Below are positions 56,299-63,363 of a DNA stretch of 64,000 nucleotides, one piece after another (position 1 is the stretch's first letter; each line of letters starts with the position of its first letter). The position numbers and the translations under genes are program-made. Location: assembly GCA_017656235.1 (NCBI GenBank), contig JACDOF010000001.1, positions 1,054,001 to 1,118,000 on the forward strand, written 5' to 3'. This DNA is from Brevibacillus sp. (GTDB lineage: Bacteria; Bacillota; Bacilli; Brevibacillales; Brevibacillaceae). Under the pieces are notes generated by a model. It saw only the letters and a program-made list of their open reading frames with translations, had not been told where the DNA came from and did no database searches.

Positions 56299-56721
56299 AT
56301 GAATGGATATGCAGCTTTGTTCCTTTCTCTAACCATCATTCTGACGGGAGGATTGTCGCCGATGCCTGAACAGCCCCCAATCGATCAACGTGAATCCGCC
56401 GCCATGCAAATCATTTCTCCACCTTATCCCCAAACAGTGGAAAAGGCATACCAGGCAATCCGTACGGAAGGCGGTTATCAGGTGATCACTGACGTGGGAA
56501 CCCGTTACGTCGTAATCAGTGCCGGCCAGCGTCCGACTGGTGGTTACAGCTTGTACATTGACCGCGTGGAACGTGAAAAAGGGAAGACAATCGTCTATGT
56601 TGGCGAGAAAAAGCCGGCGCCAACAGCCATGACCACGCAGGCCCTCACCTATCCGACGATTGTCGTGGCGCTGCCCGACAACGATGAGAACATTGACGTC
56701 GTCTTTCTCACTGGCCAATAA
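56299..56721 (+). CDS. secreted protein with PrcB C-terminal-like domain
   Basis: The 140-residue protein has a hydrophobic N terminus (ALFLSLTIILTGGL) and a domain with YVVISAGQRPTGGYSLYIDRVE near residue 70, characteristic of the PrcB C-terminal family. This type of domain is found in secreted proteins of spore formers; its role is unclear. GGAGGTGG precedes the ATG at 56299. Confidence 0.8.
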   Translation: MNGYAALFLSLTIILTGGLSPMPEQPPIDQRESAAMQIISPPYPQTVEKAYQAIRTEGGYQVITDVGTRYVVISAGQRPTGGYSLYIDRVEREKGKTIVYVGEKKPAPTAMTTQALTYPTIVVALPDNDENIDVVFLTGQ

Positions 56722-56726
56722 CGGGC

Positions 56727-56759
56727 AAAAAGCAGAGGGTTCCGCCTCTGCTTTTCCTT
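56727..56759 (+). terminator. terminator after the PrcB-like gene
   Basis: AAAAGCAGAGG (starting near 56728) and CCTCTGCTTTT (ending near 56755) form a hairpin followed by CCTTTT on the plus strand. It is also read in reverse downstream of the gene at 56791. Confidence 0.75.
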
Positions 56760-56790
56760 TTCCCGCGGCGGCACCTGCGGCTCGGGGAAA

Positions 56791-57186
56791 CTAGTTTACT
56801 TCAACTGCAAATGACTGTTTCACACCGTACGATTCGTGGTTGTTGTGGGCCAGTTCGACCACCACCTGATGACGGCCTGGCGGGAGGTCGCGGTAGACAA
56901 AGTGTCGATCAAAAATTTTCGCCACTTTTTTTCCGTCTACGTACAGATGGGCATGTCCTTCTCCCTGCTTGTTCTGTTTGCCCATGTTCTCCAGTGAAAA
57001 AGAAAAACCAGATACAGACAGCTGAAGGTGCAAGTCCTTTCCCTTTACCTCATGCTTTACCTGCAGCTCAGGCATCGACTGCTGCTCTTCCACCGTTTGC
57101 ACAGACTCTACCGTGTAGGCCGCCACTTCTGCACAGACGGCAATGGCGAGCAGGATGAGCAAACGAGTCAGCCATTTTGCGCTCAC
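56791..57186 (-). CDS. secreted small beta-rich protein of unknown function
   Basis: The 131-residue protein has a signal-anchor (LLILLAIAVCAEVAAY) and a beta-rich domain containing GEGHAHLYVDGKKVAKIF and a tail with AHNNHESYGV. The His residues in GHAH and HNNH could bind metal, but this is inference. No family is recognised with confidence. The start is GTG 57186 with GGAGGGGG upstream. Confidence 0.7.
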   Translation of the reverse strand: MSAKWLTRLLILLAIAVCAEVAAYTVESVQTVEEQQSMPELQVKHEVKGKDLHLQLSVSGFSFSLENMGKQNKQGEGHAHLYVDGKKVAKIFDRHFVYRDLPPGRHQVVVELAHNNHESYGVKQSFAVEVN

Positions 57187-57285
57187 GGGATGAACCCCCT
57201 CCTCCTCGTGCTTTCTTATACAGGGTTCCCCAGACGAGCAAAAAATAACCGCGGCATTACCGACTGGCTGTCAGGTACAATTGAT

Positions 57286-57384
57286 TCAATCCCGATCGTT
57301 AAAGAACAAGAGGAAAAGGACGACGACAACCACAATAATCCACAGCAGTTCCTCATTATCCCGATTAAAATCCAACAAGCCCAT
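57286..57384 (-). CDS. 32-residue hydrophobic peptide
   Basis: A 32-codon frame begins MGLLDFNRDNEELLW, then a run of Ile, Val, Leu and Phe, and ends NDRD. The Shine-Dalgarno GGAGG lies 7 bases before the ATG. It looks like a single-helix membrane peptide, similar to small sporulation membrane peptides. It lies between the secreted-protein gene and the MerR-methyltransferase gene, on the same strand. Confidence 0.55.
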   Translation of the reverse strand: MGLLDFNRDNEELLWIIVVVVVLFLLFFNDRD

Positions 57385-57438
57385 ATTGGATCCTCCTTTC
57401 CGTTTACGCTACAGCCTATGCCGCTTACGGGGTAAATG

Positions 57439-58542
57439 TCAGCGGGGATCAAGCCCAAAACGGATCGGAGTCGGTGGTTCAAAGTCTGTGCTGCTGTTTC
57501 TCGTGGCGTAAACCAGATGCAGATAGGTCGTAAGCTGTTCCGCACGTGGTGAAAACCCCAGTTCCCGCAGTCCCTTGATCAAGATCGAACGATCAGCGTA
57601 GTACTCGTCTTCGATCCTCTCCACGTCCGCCACACGGCCTTCCGCGCGCAGTTGTCGCAAATGGTGCTCGCGATCCTTTGTGTCGGGGAACATCAGATCG
57701 GCGATGACCAACCTGCCGTTCGATTTTAGCACCCGCTCAAACTCGGCCAACGCCAGCAGTTTCTGTTCATCGGTCAAGTGGTGCATGGCGTAGCTGGTGA
57801 CCACAAAGTCAAAGGAGCGATCAAGATAGGGAATAGCCAATAAATTGCCCCGTTTCGTCTCCGCCTTTGGATTTTTTTGCTTGCACCTCTTTAACATTTC
57901 GGCTGATTGATCCAGCGCACATATCATTCGGCAGCGGTCAACCAAGCGGTTGGCCAGATTTCCGGTCCCCGTGCCCGCATCCAAACCGACCTCGTGCGGC
58001 AGCGGTTCAAGCACCTCTACCACCCGATCCAACACCTTGTCGTAATCTTCATGCGGATTAAATCCGCTGTCACCCCGTTTAACCAGCTCGTCATAATGGG
58101 CGGCTTGCTGATCGAAGTTCCAACGGTCCACCCACTCTTGTCTGGTCTGTCTTAGCCGCCTGTTGGCTTCAGCCAGCTCATAGAGAGAGGACGGGTCAAG
58201 CGAACACTGCTGTTTGAGCCGCTCGATCATCTGTTCCAGTGTCTGGATCACCGCCTTTAACTCGACCCAGCGGTCATACATACAGGCGAGCTGCAGCTCC
58301 AGGTAAGCAAGGACCTCTTCACGGCCGTGCTCAAGCTGCGACAGCAGCTGGCGGATTGCCTCGATCGGCACCCCCACCTCACGCAGGGCAATAATCGTCT
58401 GCAGCCGCCACGCATCTTGTTCGTTGAAGCGGCGGTAGCCGGACTCCGGATCCTTACATGGCGAAATCAGCCCTTTCTCTTCGTAAAAGCGGATGGCGCG
58501 GGGTGTCGTCTGCAAGTATTCGGCCAGTTCCTTGATCTTCAT
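57439..58542 (-). CDS. MerR-family regulator fused to a SAM-dependent methyltransferase
   Basis: The first roughly 75 residues are a MerR winged helix (MKIKELAEYLQTTPRAIRFYEE). A coiled helix (to about 145) follows, then a class I methyltransferase with VGLDAGTGTGNLANRLVD near residue 186 and VTSYAMHHLTDEQKLLALAEF near 250. Its own promoter at 58575-58605 has the 19-base spacer typical of MerR control and a dyad in it. Target and ligand are unknown. ATG 58542 follows GGAGG at 6 bases; GTG 58545 is in frame. Confidence 0.85.
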   Translation of the reverse strand: MKIKELAEYLQTTPRAIRFYEEKGLISPCKDPESGYRRFNEQDAWRLQTIIALREVGVPIEAIRQLLSQLEHGREEVLAYLELQLACMYDRWVELKAVIQTLEQMIERLKQQCSLDPSSLYELAEANRRLRQTRQEWVDRWNFDQQAAHYDELVKRGDSGFNPHEDYDKVLDRVVEVLEPLPHEVGLDAGTGTGNLANRLVDRCRMICALDQSAEMLKRCKQKNPKAETKRGNLLAIPYLDRSFDFVVTSYAMHHLTDEQKLLALAEFERVLKSNGRLVIADLMFPDTKDREHHLRQLRAEGRVADVERIEDEYYADRSILIKGLRELGFSPRAEQLTTYLHLVYATRNSSTDFEPPTPIRFGLDPR

Positions 58543-58574
58543 CACGTACCTCCTTCCTTCATGGTGTTGATTAG

Positions 58575-58605
58575 ATTGTAAACTCTTCCGTTACGTAAAA
58601 GTAAA
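58575..58605 (-). promoter_or_regulatory. MerR-type promoter and operator of the fusion gene
   Basis: On the minus strand TTTACT (58600-58605) and TACAAT (58575-58580) are spaced by 19 bases, longer than usual and typical of MerR-regulated promoters. The spacer holds the imperfect dyad ACTTTTACGTAACGGAAGAGT (ends at 58582 and 58602; only 20 bases quoted in parts: ACTTTTACGT and AACGGAAGAG). Autoregulation is likely. Confidence 0.65.
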
Positions 58606-58611
58606 GAAATG

Positions 58612-58637
58612 AAAAAAATCCGGAGCGAAGCTCCGGA
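58612..58637 (-). terminator. strong terminator ending the structured element
   Basis: TCCGGAGC (58619-58626) and GCTCCGGA (58630-58637) form an 8-bp stem with a 3-base loop, followed on the minus strand by seven T. It lies upstream of the MerR promoter, so it ends transcripts from the structured element at 58639-58743. Confidence 0.9.
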
Positions 58638-58638
58638 C

Positions 58639-58743
58639 CAGACTGCAGACAAACCCCGTTTTCCATGAAAGGGTGCCTATTGTCCGTGACCAACAACGCG
58701 AGCAGGACAATAGACCCATTCGGAACCCTTTGTCTGCGGTCTG
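58639..58743 (-). ncRNA. candidate structured non-coding RNA of unknown family
   Basis: On either strand the outer arms CAGACTGCAGACAAA (58639-58653) and TTTGTCTGCGGTCTG (58729-58743) are near-perfect complements. Inside, GGGT-GC-CTATTGTCC (58671-58685) pairs with GGACAATAG-ACCC (58705-58717), with a 19-base loop. A second ACCC at 58725-58728 could compete for GGGT, so two folds are possible. On the minus strand it is followed at once by a strong terminator and preceded by the terminator of the CBS gene. No promoter is visible for the minus-strand transcript. I do not recognise the family. Confidence 0.55.
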
Positions 58744-58748
58744 ACGTC

Positions 58749-58779
58749 AAAAAAAGAAACGGCGCAGGTCGGCCGTTTC
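58749..58779 (-). terminator. terminator after the CBS-domain gene
   Basis: GAAACGGC (58756-58763) and GCCGTTTC (58772-58779) form an 8-bp stem, followed on the minus strand by seven T (complement of 58749-58755). Confidence 0.85.
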
Positions 58780-58794
58780 CTGTTGAATATCAAA

Positions 58795-59235
58795 TCAGGT
58801 GCGATTCGGTTCGGAGATTTGGTACAGTGCCTCGCTCGCTTCATCTTGGTGTGCCTGACGCACAGCCATGTCCGCAAGCGCGACGATGCCGACCAGTTTT
58901 CCGTTTTCCACTACAGGGAGACGGCGAATTTGGTGCTGGGCCATAATTTTGGCCGCTTCATCAACCGTCATATCCGGACGGCCAAGCACAATATCGCGGG
59001 TCATGACCTCGCTTACCGCAGCGGAACCTTCGCGTTTTTCCGCGATGCCGCGAATGACGATGTCACGGTCGGTGATAATGCCGATCACATCGTTTTTCTC
59101 ATCGACGACCGGGATCACGCCTACGTTTAAGTCCCGCATTTTGACGGCAACTTCGTACACGTTGTCCTTCAAGGTGACCGTTGCCACGTCCCTGGTCATG
59201 ATTTGCTGCAGGGTGCGATTTTCAGCCTTTGCCAT
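58795..59235 (-). CDS. two-CBS-domain protein (YhcV-like)
   Basis: The 146-residue protein has two CBS repeats (about residues 8-62 and 73-130), each with the GVIPVVDEKNDVIGIITDRDI or RRLPVVENGKLVGIVALADM pattern. It probably binds an adenosine nucleotide and acts as a sensor, as in YhcV. No partner gene. It ends in a terminator at 58749-58779. Confidence 0.88.
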   Translation of the reverse strand: MAKAENRTLQQIMTRDVATVTLKDNVYEVAVKMRDLNVGVIPVVDEKNDVIGIITDRDIVIRGIAEKREGSAAVSEVMTRDIVLGRPDMTVDEAAKIMAQHQIRRLPVVENGKLVGIVALADMAVRQAHQDEASEALYQISEPNRT

Positions 59236-59353
59236 TCAAGTCCCCTCCTTCCTGATGAACAGTTGTAGTCTGTGCAGCGAAGAATGGTTTCATACGGCAC
59301 AGGCGGCATGAGCGGCAAAATCGTGACGTCTTCCTAACAAATCCTTTTTTTCA

Positions 59354-59382
59354 TTGCGTGAAACAGAAAAACCTACTATCAT
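59354..59382 (+). promoter_or_regulatory. sigma-A promoter of the YugN gene
   Basis: TTGCGT (59354-59359) and TATCAT (59377-59382) are spaced by 17 bases. The roughly 85-base leader before the ATG at 59476 holds two small hairpins (CAGTC/GACTG at 59396-59408 and GGGC/GCCC near 59416-59427) of unknown use. Confidence 0.6.
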
Positions 59383-59475
59383 AAGAAAAGATGGGCAGTC
59401 CCGGACTGATGAGTTGGGCGCACGCCCGCAGATTGGAGCAAAATTGACGTTGTTTTGGTCAAAGGAGGAAGCAAC

Positions 59476-59817
59476 ATGGTAATCGAAGGTACGGGCATCG
59501 CCGGTACAGAGATTCACTTGTATGAACTGGACAAGATGATGAATGAAATTGGGTTTATACGTTGGGCATGGGATTACGAGCATGCCACTTACGATTACAA
59601 GATCGAAGAGAAAGAGTCGGTTTTCTTCGTGCGTGTGCAGGCCAATGCCGTCGAGGGCGCACTGGAAGACCCCGATACCCTGTTGAGACTGGAGGAGCCC
59701 TATATCGGCAAGCATTTGTTCCCGCACGGGCTGGACTACGAAGCGCCCGTCCCGGACAAGGTGATGGCGAAAGCCAAGGAGGCGCTCAGCAGGCTGAAAC
59801 ATAAGCTTTCACACTAA
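59476..59817 (+). CDS. YugN-like family protein
   Basis: The 113-residue protein has GTGIAGTEIHLYELDKMM near residue 5 and ATYDYKIEEKES, with VEGALEDPDTLLRLEEPYIGKH (split: VEGALEDPDTLLRL, EEPYIGKHLF), matching YugN of Bacillales. Function unknown. ATG 59476 follows AAAGGAGG at 7 bases. Confidence 0.88.
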   Translation: MVIEGTGIAGTEIHLYELDKMMNEIGFIRWAWDYEHATYDYKIEEKESVFFVRVQANAVEGALEDPDTLLRLEEPYIGKHLFPHGLDYEAPVPDKVMAKAKEALSRLKHKLSH

Positions 59818-59838
59818 TCGTCAATAACCTGACCGGCC

Positions 59839-59866
59839 AACAGAGAGGAATTCCGCCTCTCTGTTT
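59839..59866 (+). terminator. hairpin between yugN and the FtsW-type gene
   Basis: AACAGAGAGG (59839-59848) and CCTCTCTGTT (59856-59865) form a 10-bp stem. The following T-run is only three bases, so termination may be partial. Confidence 0.55.
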
Positions 59867-59887
59867 GACGTCAAGGGGGTCGCTGCG

Positions 59888-61054
59888 ATGAAAACACGGG
59901 GCGTGCCGGACTTTCTGCTGCTGTTTTTGACCGCATTGCTGATCGGCTTCGGGATTACGATGGTACTCAGTTCAAGTTCCATTTTTGCCTACGCGGGGGA
60001 GTTTACCAGTCGTGGATGCCAGTACTGCGGCGGGGATGAACTGTACTTTGTGAAGAAACAGCTAACGTGGGTGGGAATCGGTGCGGTTGGCATGCTGACC
60101 GCCATGAACATTCCCTATTCCTTTTACAAGCGTCATTTTCTTCTGATCAGCCTGATCAGCTTCCTTCTGCTGGTGGTTGTTTTGCTTCCCGGTTTGGATA
60201 CGGAGGTAAACGGTTCCCGTTCCTGGATAAAGCTGGGGCCCGCCAGTCTGCAAACGTCAGAGATTGCCAAGCTGGGGCTGATCATCTACCTGGCCGCGAT
60301 CATCTCCAAAAAAGGAGAACAATTTCGTCAATTTAAAACGGGATTGATTCCGCCGCTCGTCATGACCGGCCTGTTCTTCCTGCTGATTGCCCTGCAGCCC
60401 GATCTGGGTACGGCGGTCATACTGATGGGAACGGCCGGAGTGATGATGATATGCGGCGGCGCCAATATCAAGCACCTGTTTTTGCTGACGTTTCCTCCTT
60501 TTGCCCTTTTTCTGTTAAGCTACATCACGCTGAAACCCCATGCGGAGCAGCGCATCCAGTCTTTTCTCGACCCATGGAGCGCGCCGTTGGAAGGCGGCTG
60601 GCAGCTTTCTCAGTCGTATTATGCCTTGGCCCGCGGCGGCCTGTCCGGCACTGGCTTTGGACAAGGCATTCAAAAGTATCTGTACCTGCCGGAAGCCCAT
60701 ACGGATTTTATTTTTGCCGTAATAGGAGAAGAACTCGGTTTTATCGGAACGACGATCTTTCTCTTGGTTTATCTCTCCTTTTTGCTGCGCGGTCTCTACA
60801 TCTGCCTGAAATCCAAGGACACCTTTGCCAAGTTGACCGCTATCGGCATCGTGACAATGATCGGTTTGCAAGCACTGATCAACATGGGCGGAGCCACGGG
60901 CAGCATCCCGATTACCGGCGTACCGCTGCCGTTTATCAGCTACGGCGGATCGTCGCTGTTGGTCTGCATGGTTGGCACCGGAATCCTTTTGAGCATCTCC
61001 CGGGAAGTGAATCGTCAGAAAACGCTGGAGCTGTTGCAGGCAAGGAGCCCTTGA
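59888..61054 (+). CDS. FtsW/RodA/SpoVE-family cell-shape or division protein
   Basis: The 388-residue protein has ten membrane segments and the SEDS motifs: NGSRSWIKLGPASLQTSEIAKLGLI (split: NGSRSWIKLG, LQTSEIAKLG) near residue 107 and GVPLPFISYGGSSLL near 350. It polymerises peptidoglycan together with a class B PBP. The first extracellular loop has an unusual CxxC (GCQYCGGDELYF) near residue 46. It is alone, so ftsW, rodA and spoVE cannot be told apart by context; ftsW-like is my preference. Confidence 0.85.
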   Translation: MKTRGVPDFLLLFLTALLIGFGITMVLSSSSIFAYAGEFTSRGCQYCGGDELYFVKKQLTWVGIGAVGMLTAMNIPYSFYKRHFLLISLISFLLLVVVLLPGLDTEVNGSRSWIKLGPASLQTSEIAKLGLIIYLAAIISKKGEQFRQFKTGLIPPLVMTGLFFLLIALQPDLGTAVILMGTAGVMMICGGANIKHLFLLTFPPFALFLLSYITLKPHAEQRIQSFLDPWSAPLEGGWQLSQSYYALARGGLSGTGFGQGIQKYLYLPEAHTDFIFAVIGEELGFIGTTIFLLVYLSFLLRGLYICLKSKDTFAKLTAIGIVTMIGLQALINMGGATGSIPITGVPLPFISYGGSSLLVCMVGTGILLSISREVNRQKTLELLQARSP

Positions 61055-61090
61055 TCCGCCTGAGCAGCGAGACTTCGGATCCGAAAGCAC

Positions 61091-61127
61091 AAACAGACCT
61101 TTTGCATGGGCAAAAGGTCTGTTTCTC
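61091..61127 (+). terminator. terminator after the FtsW-type gene
   Basis: AAACAGACCTTTTGC (61091-61105) and GCAAAAGGTCTGTTT (61110-61124) form a perfect 15-bp stem, ending in T-rich sequence on the plus strand. It sits between convergent genes. Confidence 0.85.
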
Positions 61128-61149
61128 TGTTTGGCTGCGCTGTTGTGCA

Positions 61150-61491
61150 TCACGCCGGTTTGATCCCTTCCACGCGAATATTGACCTCTCTGACGTCCAA
61201 CCCGGTCATCCGCTCGACCAGTTCCTTTACCTTTTCCTGCAGGGACATGCACACCCGATCGATTTTTTGTCCATAGGCCACAATCACGCGCATGTCAATC
61301 GTCACTTCGTCTTCCACAACTTTCACCATCACGCCTTTCGCTGCCCCGTGACCACTGACGCGCTTGCTCAGATCTTCGTAAAAGCCGCCAGCCATCGCGA
61401 CGATTTCCTTGCATTCCTGGGCAGCCATGCCGGCAATCATTGCGATAACGTGGTCGGCGATCTTCACTTTTCCCCTTCTGCCTTCCTCCAT
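61150..61491 (-). CDS. second Asp23/Gls24 family protein
   Basis: The 113-residue protein has GKVKIADHVIAMIAGMAAQ near residue 7 and ends MTGLDVREVNIRVEGI, the same family as the asp23 gene at 12.4 kb but shorter and without amaP nearby. GAGGGAGG precedes the ATG. A sigma-A-like promoter lies at 61575-61603. Confidence 0.88.
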   Translation of the reverse strand: MEEGRRGKVKIADHVIAMIAGMAAQECKEIVAMAGGFYEDLSKRVSGHGAAKGVMVKVVEDEVTIDMRVIVAYGQKIDRVCMSLQEKVKELVERMTGLDVREVNIRVEGIKPA

Positions 61492-61574
61492 ACACCCTAC
61501 CTCCCTCGGGATCGCAAGCCTGCGCTTCTCCTGCCGTATGCCGAAGCGAACAGAAGCATCACTGATTTTTATTT

Positions 61575-61603
61575 ATTATATCGGGATTATGCTTGGGTTT
61601 GAA
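61575..61603 (-). promoter_or_regulatory. possible promoter of the second Asp23-like gene
   Basis: On the minus strand TTCAAA (61598-61603) and TATAAT (61575-61580) are spaced by 17 bases, overlapping the 3' end of the frameshifted enzyme gene. The -10 is perfect and the -35 poor. Confidence 0.5.
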
Positions 61604-63222
61604 GAGAGAAAAACGTTTTTCGCTCGGATAGTGTCGGACCTGTACATCTTACGTCGACCAATGTCGGACCTTCGATGGCGACCGCTTCACGCAAGGTATC
61701 CGCCAACTGGGCAGCCTTTTCCACCCGGAAACCCGTTAGGCCAAAGGCGTTTGCCAGGTTGGCGAAGTCAGGGTTGTTCAACCTTGTGCCAAACGGGGAG
61801 AGACCTTCCCACTTCATCTTTGCTTCCTCCAGACCGAGTGAGTGGTTGTTGACCACAACTACCGTCACATGCAGTTTGTGATCCGCGAGGGTCATCAACT
61901 CCCCCGCATTCATCAGCAAGCCGCCATCTCCCACCAGCACGACCACTTGCCGTTCCGGCACAATCAGCTTGGCAGCAATGCCGGCAGGAAGGGCAAAGCC
62001 CATTGTCCGCCACTTGCCCGAGAACAGAGGAAGCTGACGGGAGGCCCGAAACATCCGGTTAAACCAGACCGTGTGCTCCCCCGTATCCAAGACCATGACG
62101 GCATCTTCGCTGACAAGCTGCTCCAAACTGCGGATAAGCGTCTCCGGTCGAACAGCATCTTGTCCGTCCTGCACATGTAGTTCCGTCTCCCGCCAATAGG
62201 CACGGTGCAGTTCTTCAACCCGCTGAATCCACTGCCTGTTTCCAACCCGCCGCTCCTCCAACTGCTTTATCCAGCGCGGCAGGACATCTTCCAGATTGGC
62301 CAAAACCGGCAGCAGCGGTGAATGGGCGTGAAACGCTTCCGGCTTCGTCCACCTGAACGATGCGAATGCCATCAGGGAAAAAGCGGCGCGGAAACCAGGT
62401 GGCCCCCAGAATGATCAGGAGATCAGCTTCTGCAAGCGTCACGAGGGCTGCTTCGCTTCCACCCGTTCCCACCCCCCCAACCACGTGCGGGTGAGAATCA
62501 GCCAGTACCCCTTTGGCGCCCAAGGACAGGATGACAGCAGCTCCCGTCTTTGCCGCAAATTGTGCCACATAGGGACCAACCCGTCTGGCTCCTGCACCCA
62601 CCAACAGAACGGGCCGCTTTGCCTCGTTAATCCATTCCAGGCCCTGTTCCAGCTCAAGACGATCCCAACGAAGCTGACGCGCTGGCCTTGGCAGCTCATC
62701 TGCCTGCATCGCCGCCGTCGATTTGAGAAACACGTCCCTACAGATGGAGAGATGGCTTACCCCCCTTCTCTCGATCGATGTCGCAAACGCTTTTTGCAAA
62801 ACCGTGCCAATCGCGTCGGGATTGGCCACCAGGGTGGTATAGTGCGAAAGCGAGGACAGCAACGTTTGCTGTCTGAGGTCCTGTTTGTACCCAGTTCCCA
62901 GCTTATGTGTTTCTACCTGCCCGGTGATGGCAATTACCGGAACCCTGTCAATCTGGGCATCCGCCAATCCGTTCAGCAGATTGACCGTTCCCGGGCCGCT
63001 GGTGGCCGCACAAACGGCAGGTCGGCCGGTCAGCTTGGCCTCAGCCGATGCCATCATGGCCGCCGCCGCTTCGTGTCGACAGGGCACGTAACGGATGTCT
63101 TGCTGTTTGCCCAGTTGATCAAGCCAAGGCAGGATAGCGTCACCGGCCACACCGTATATTCGCTTAATCCCCCACCTGGCCAATTGCTGCGTTACATAGG
63201 CTGCTACCGTCATCGTACGCAT
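61587..63222 (-). pseudogene. thiamine-diphosphate enzyme (acetolactate synthase/pyruvate oxidase type), frameshifted
   Basis: The N-terminal part (ATG 63222) has the catalytic Glu in CRHEAAAAMMAS, GPGTVNLLNGLADA, and GGVGTGGSEAAL. The C-terminal part in another frame has the TPP motif GDGGLLMNAGELMTLADHKLHVT...NN (split: GDGGLLMNAG; TVVVVNNHSLG) near the end. The two frames meet near 62341-62350 where PEAFHAHSPL follows VQVDEA; a one-base deletion or insertion explains it. The enzyme lacks a FAD-specific mark that I can see. It may be inactive in this strain, or the shift may be a sequencing error. Confidence 0.8.
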
Positions 63223-63363
63223 TCAACTCTTCCTTTCCTTGTCCATTCACTCAGCCGTGGATAGTTTGTGCTGTTTCTCCAACATTTAACTCCTCTCTTT
63301 TTACGTAAATAATTGTCATCCCGGACAAACTAGGCCAAGAGCAGATAAGGAGGAGAACATGCG

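Noticed and set aside
58665-58946. A 93-codon plus-strand frame across the structured element
   Set aside because: It passes through hairpins and a terminator and overlaps the CBS gene; no RBS.
59405-59440. CTGATGAG, resembling the hammerhead ribozyme core
   Set aside because: The required GAAA after stem II is absent and no stem I or III can be built.
60451-61602. A 383-codon plus-strand frame over the FtsW-type gene
   Set aside because: It is out of frame with the SEDS protein, runs through the terminator at 61091-61127 and overlaps the Asp23-like gene.
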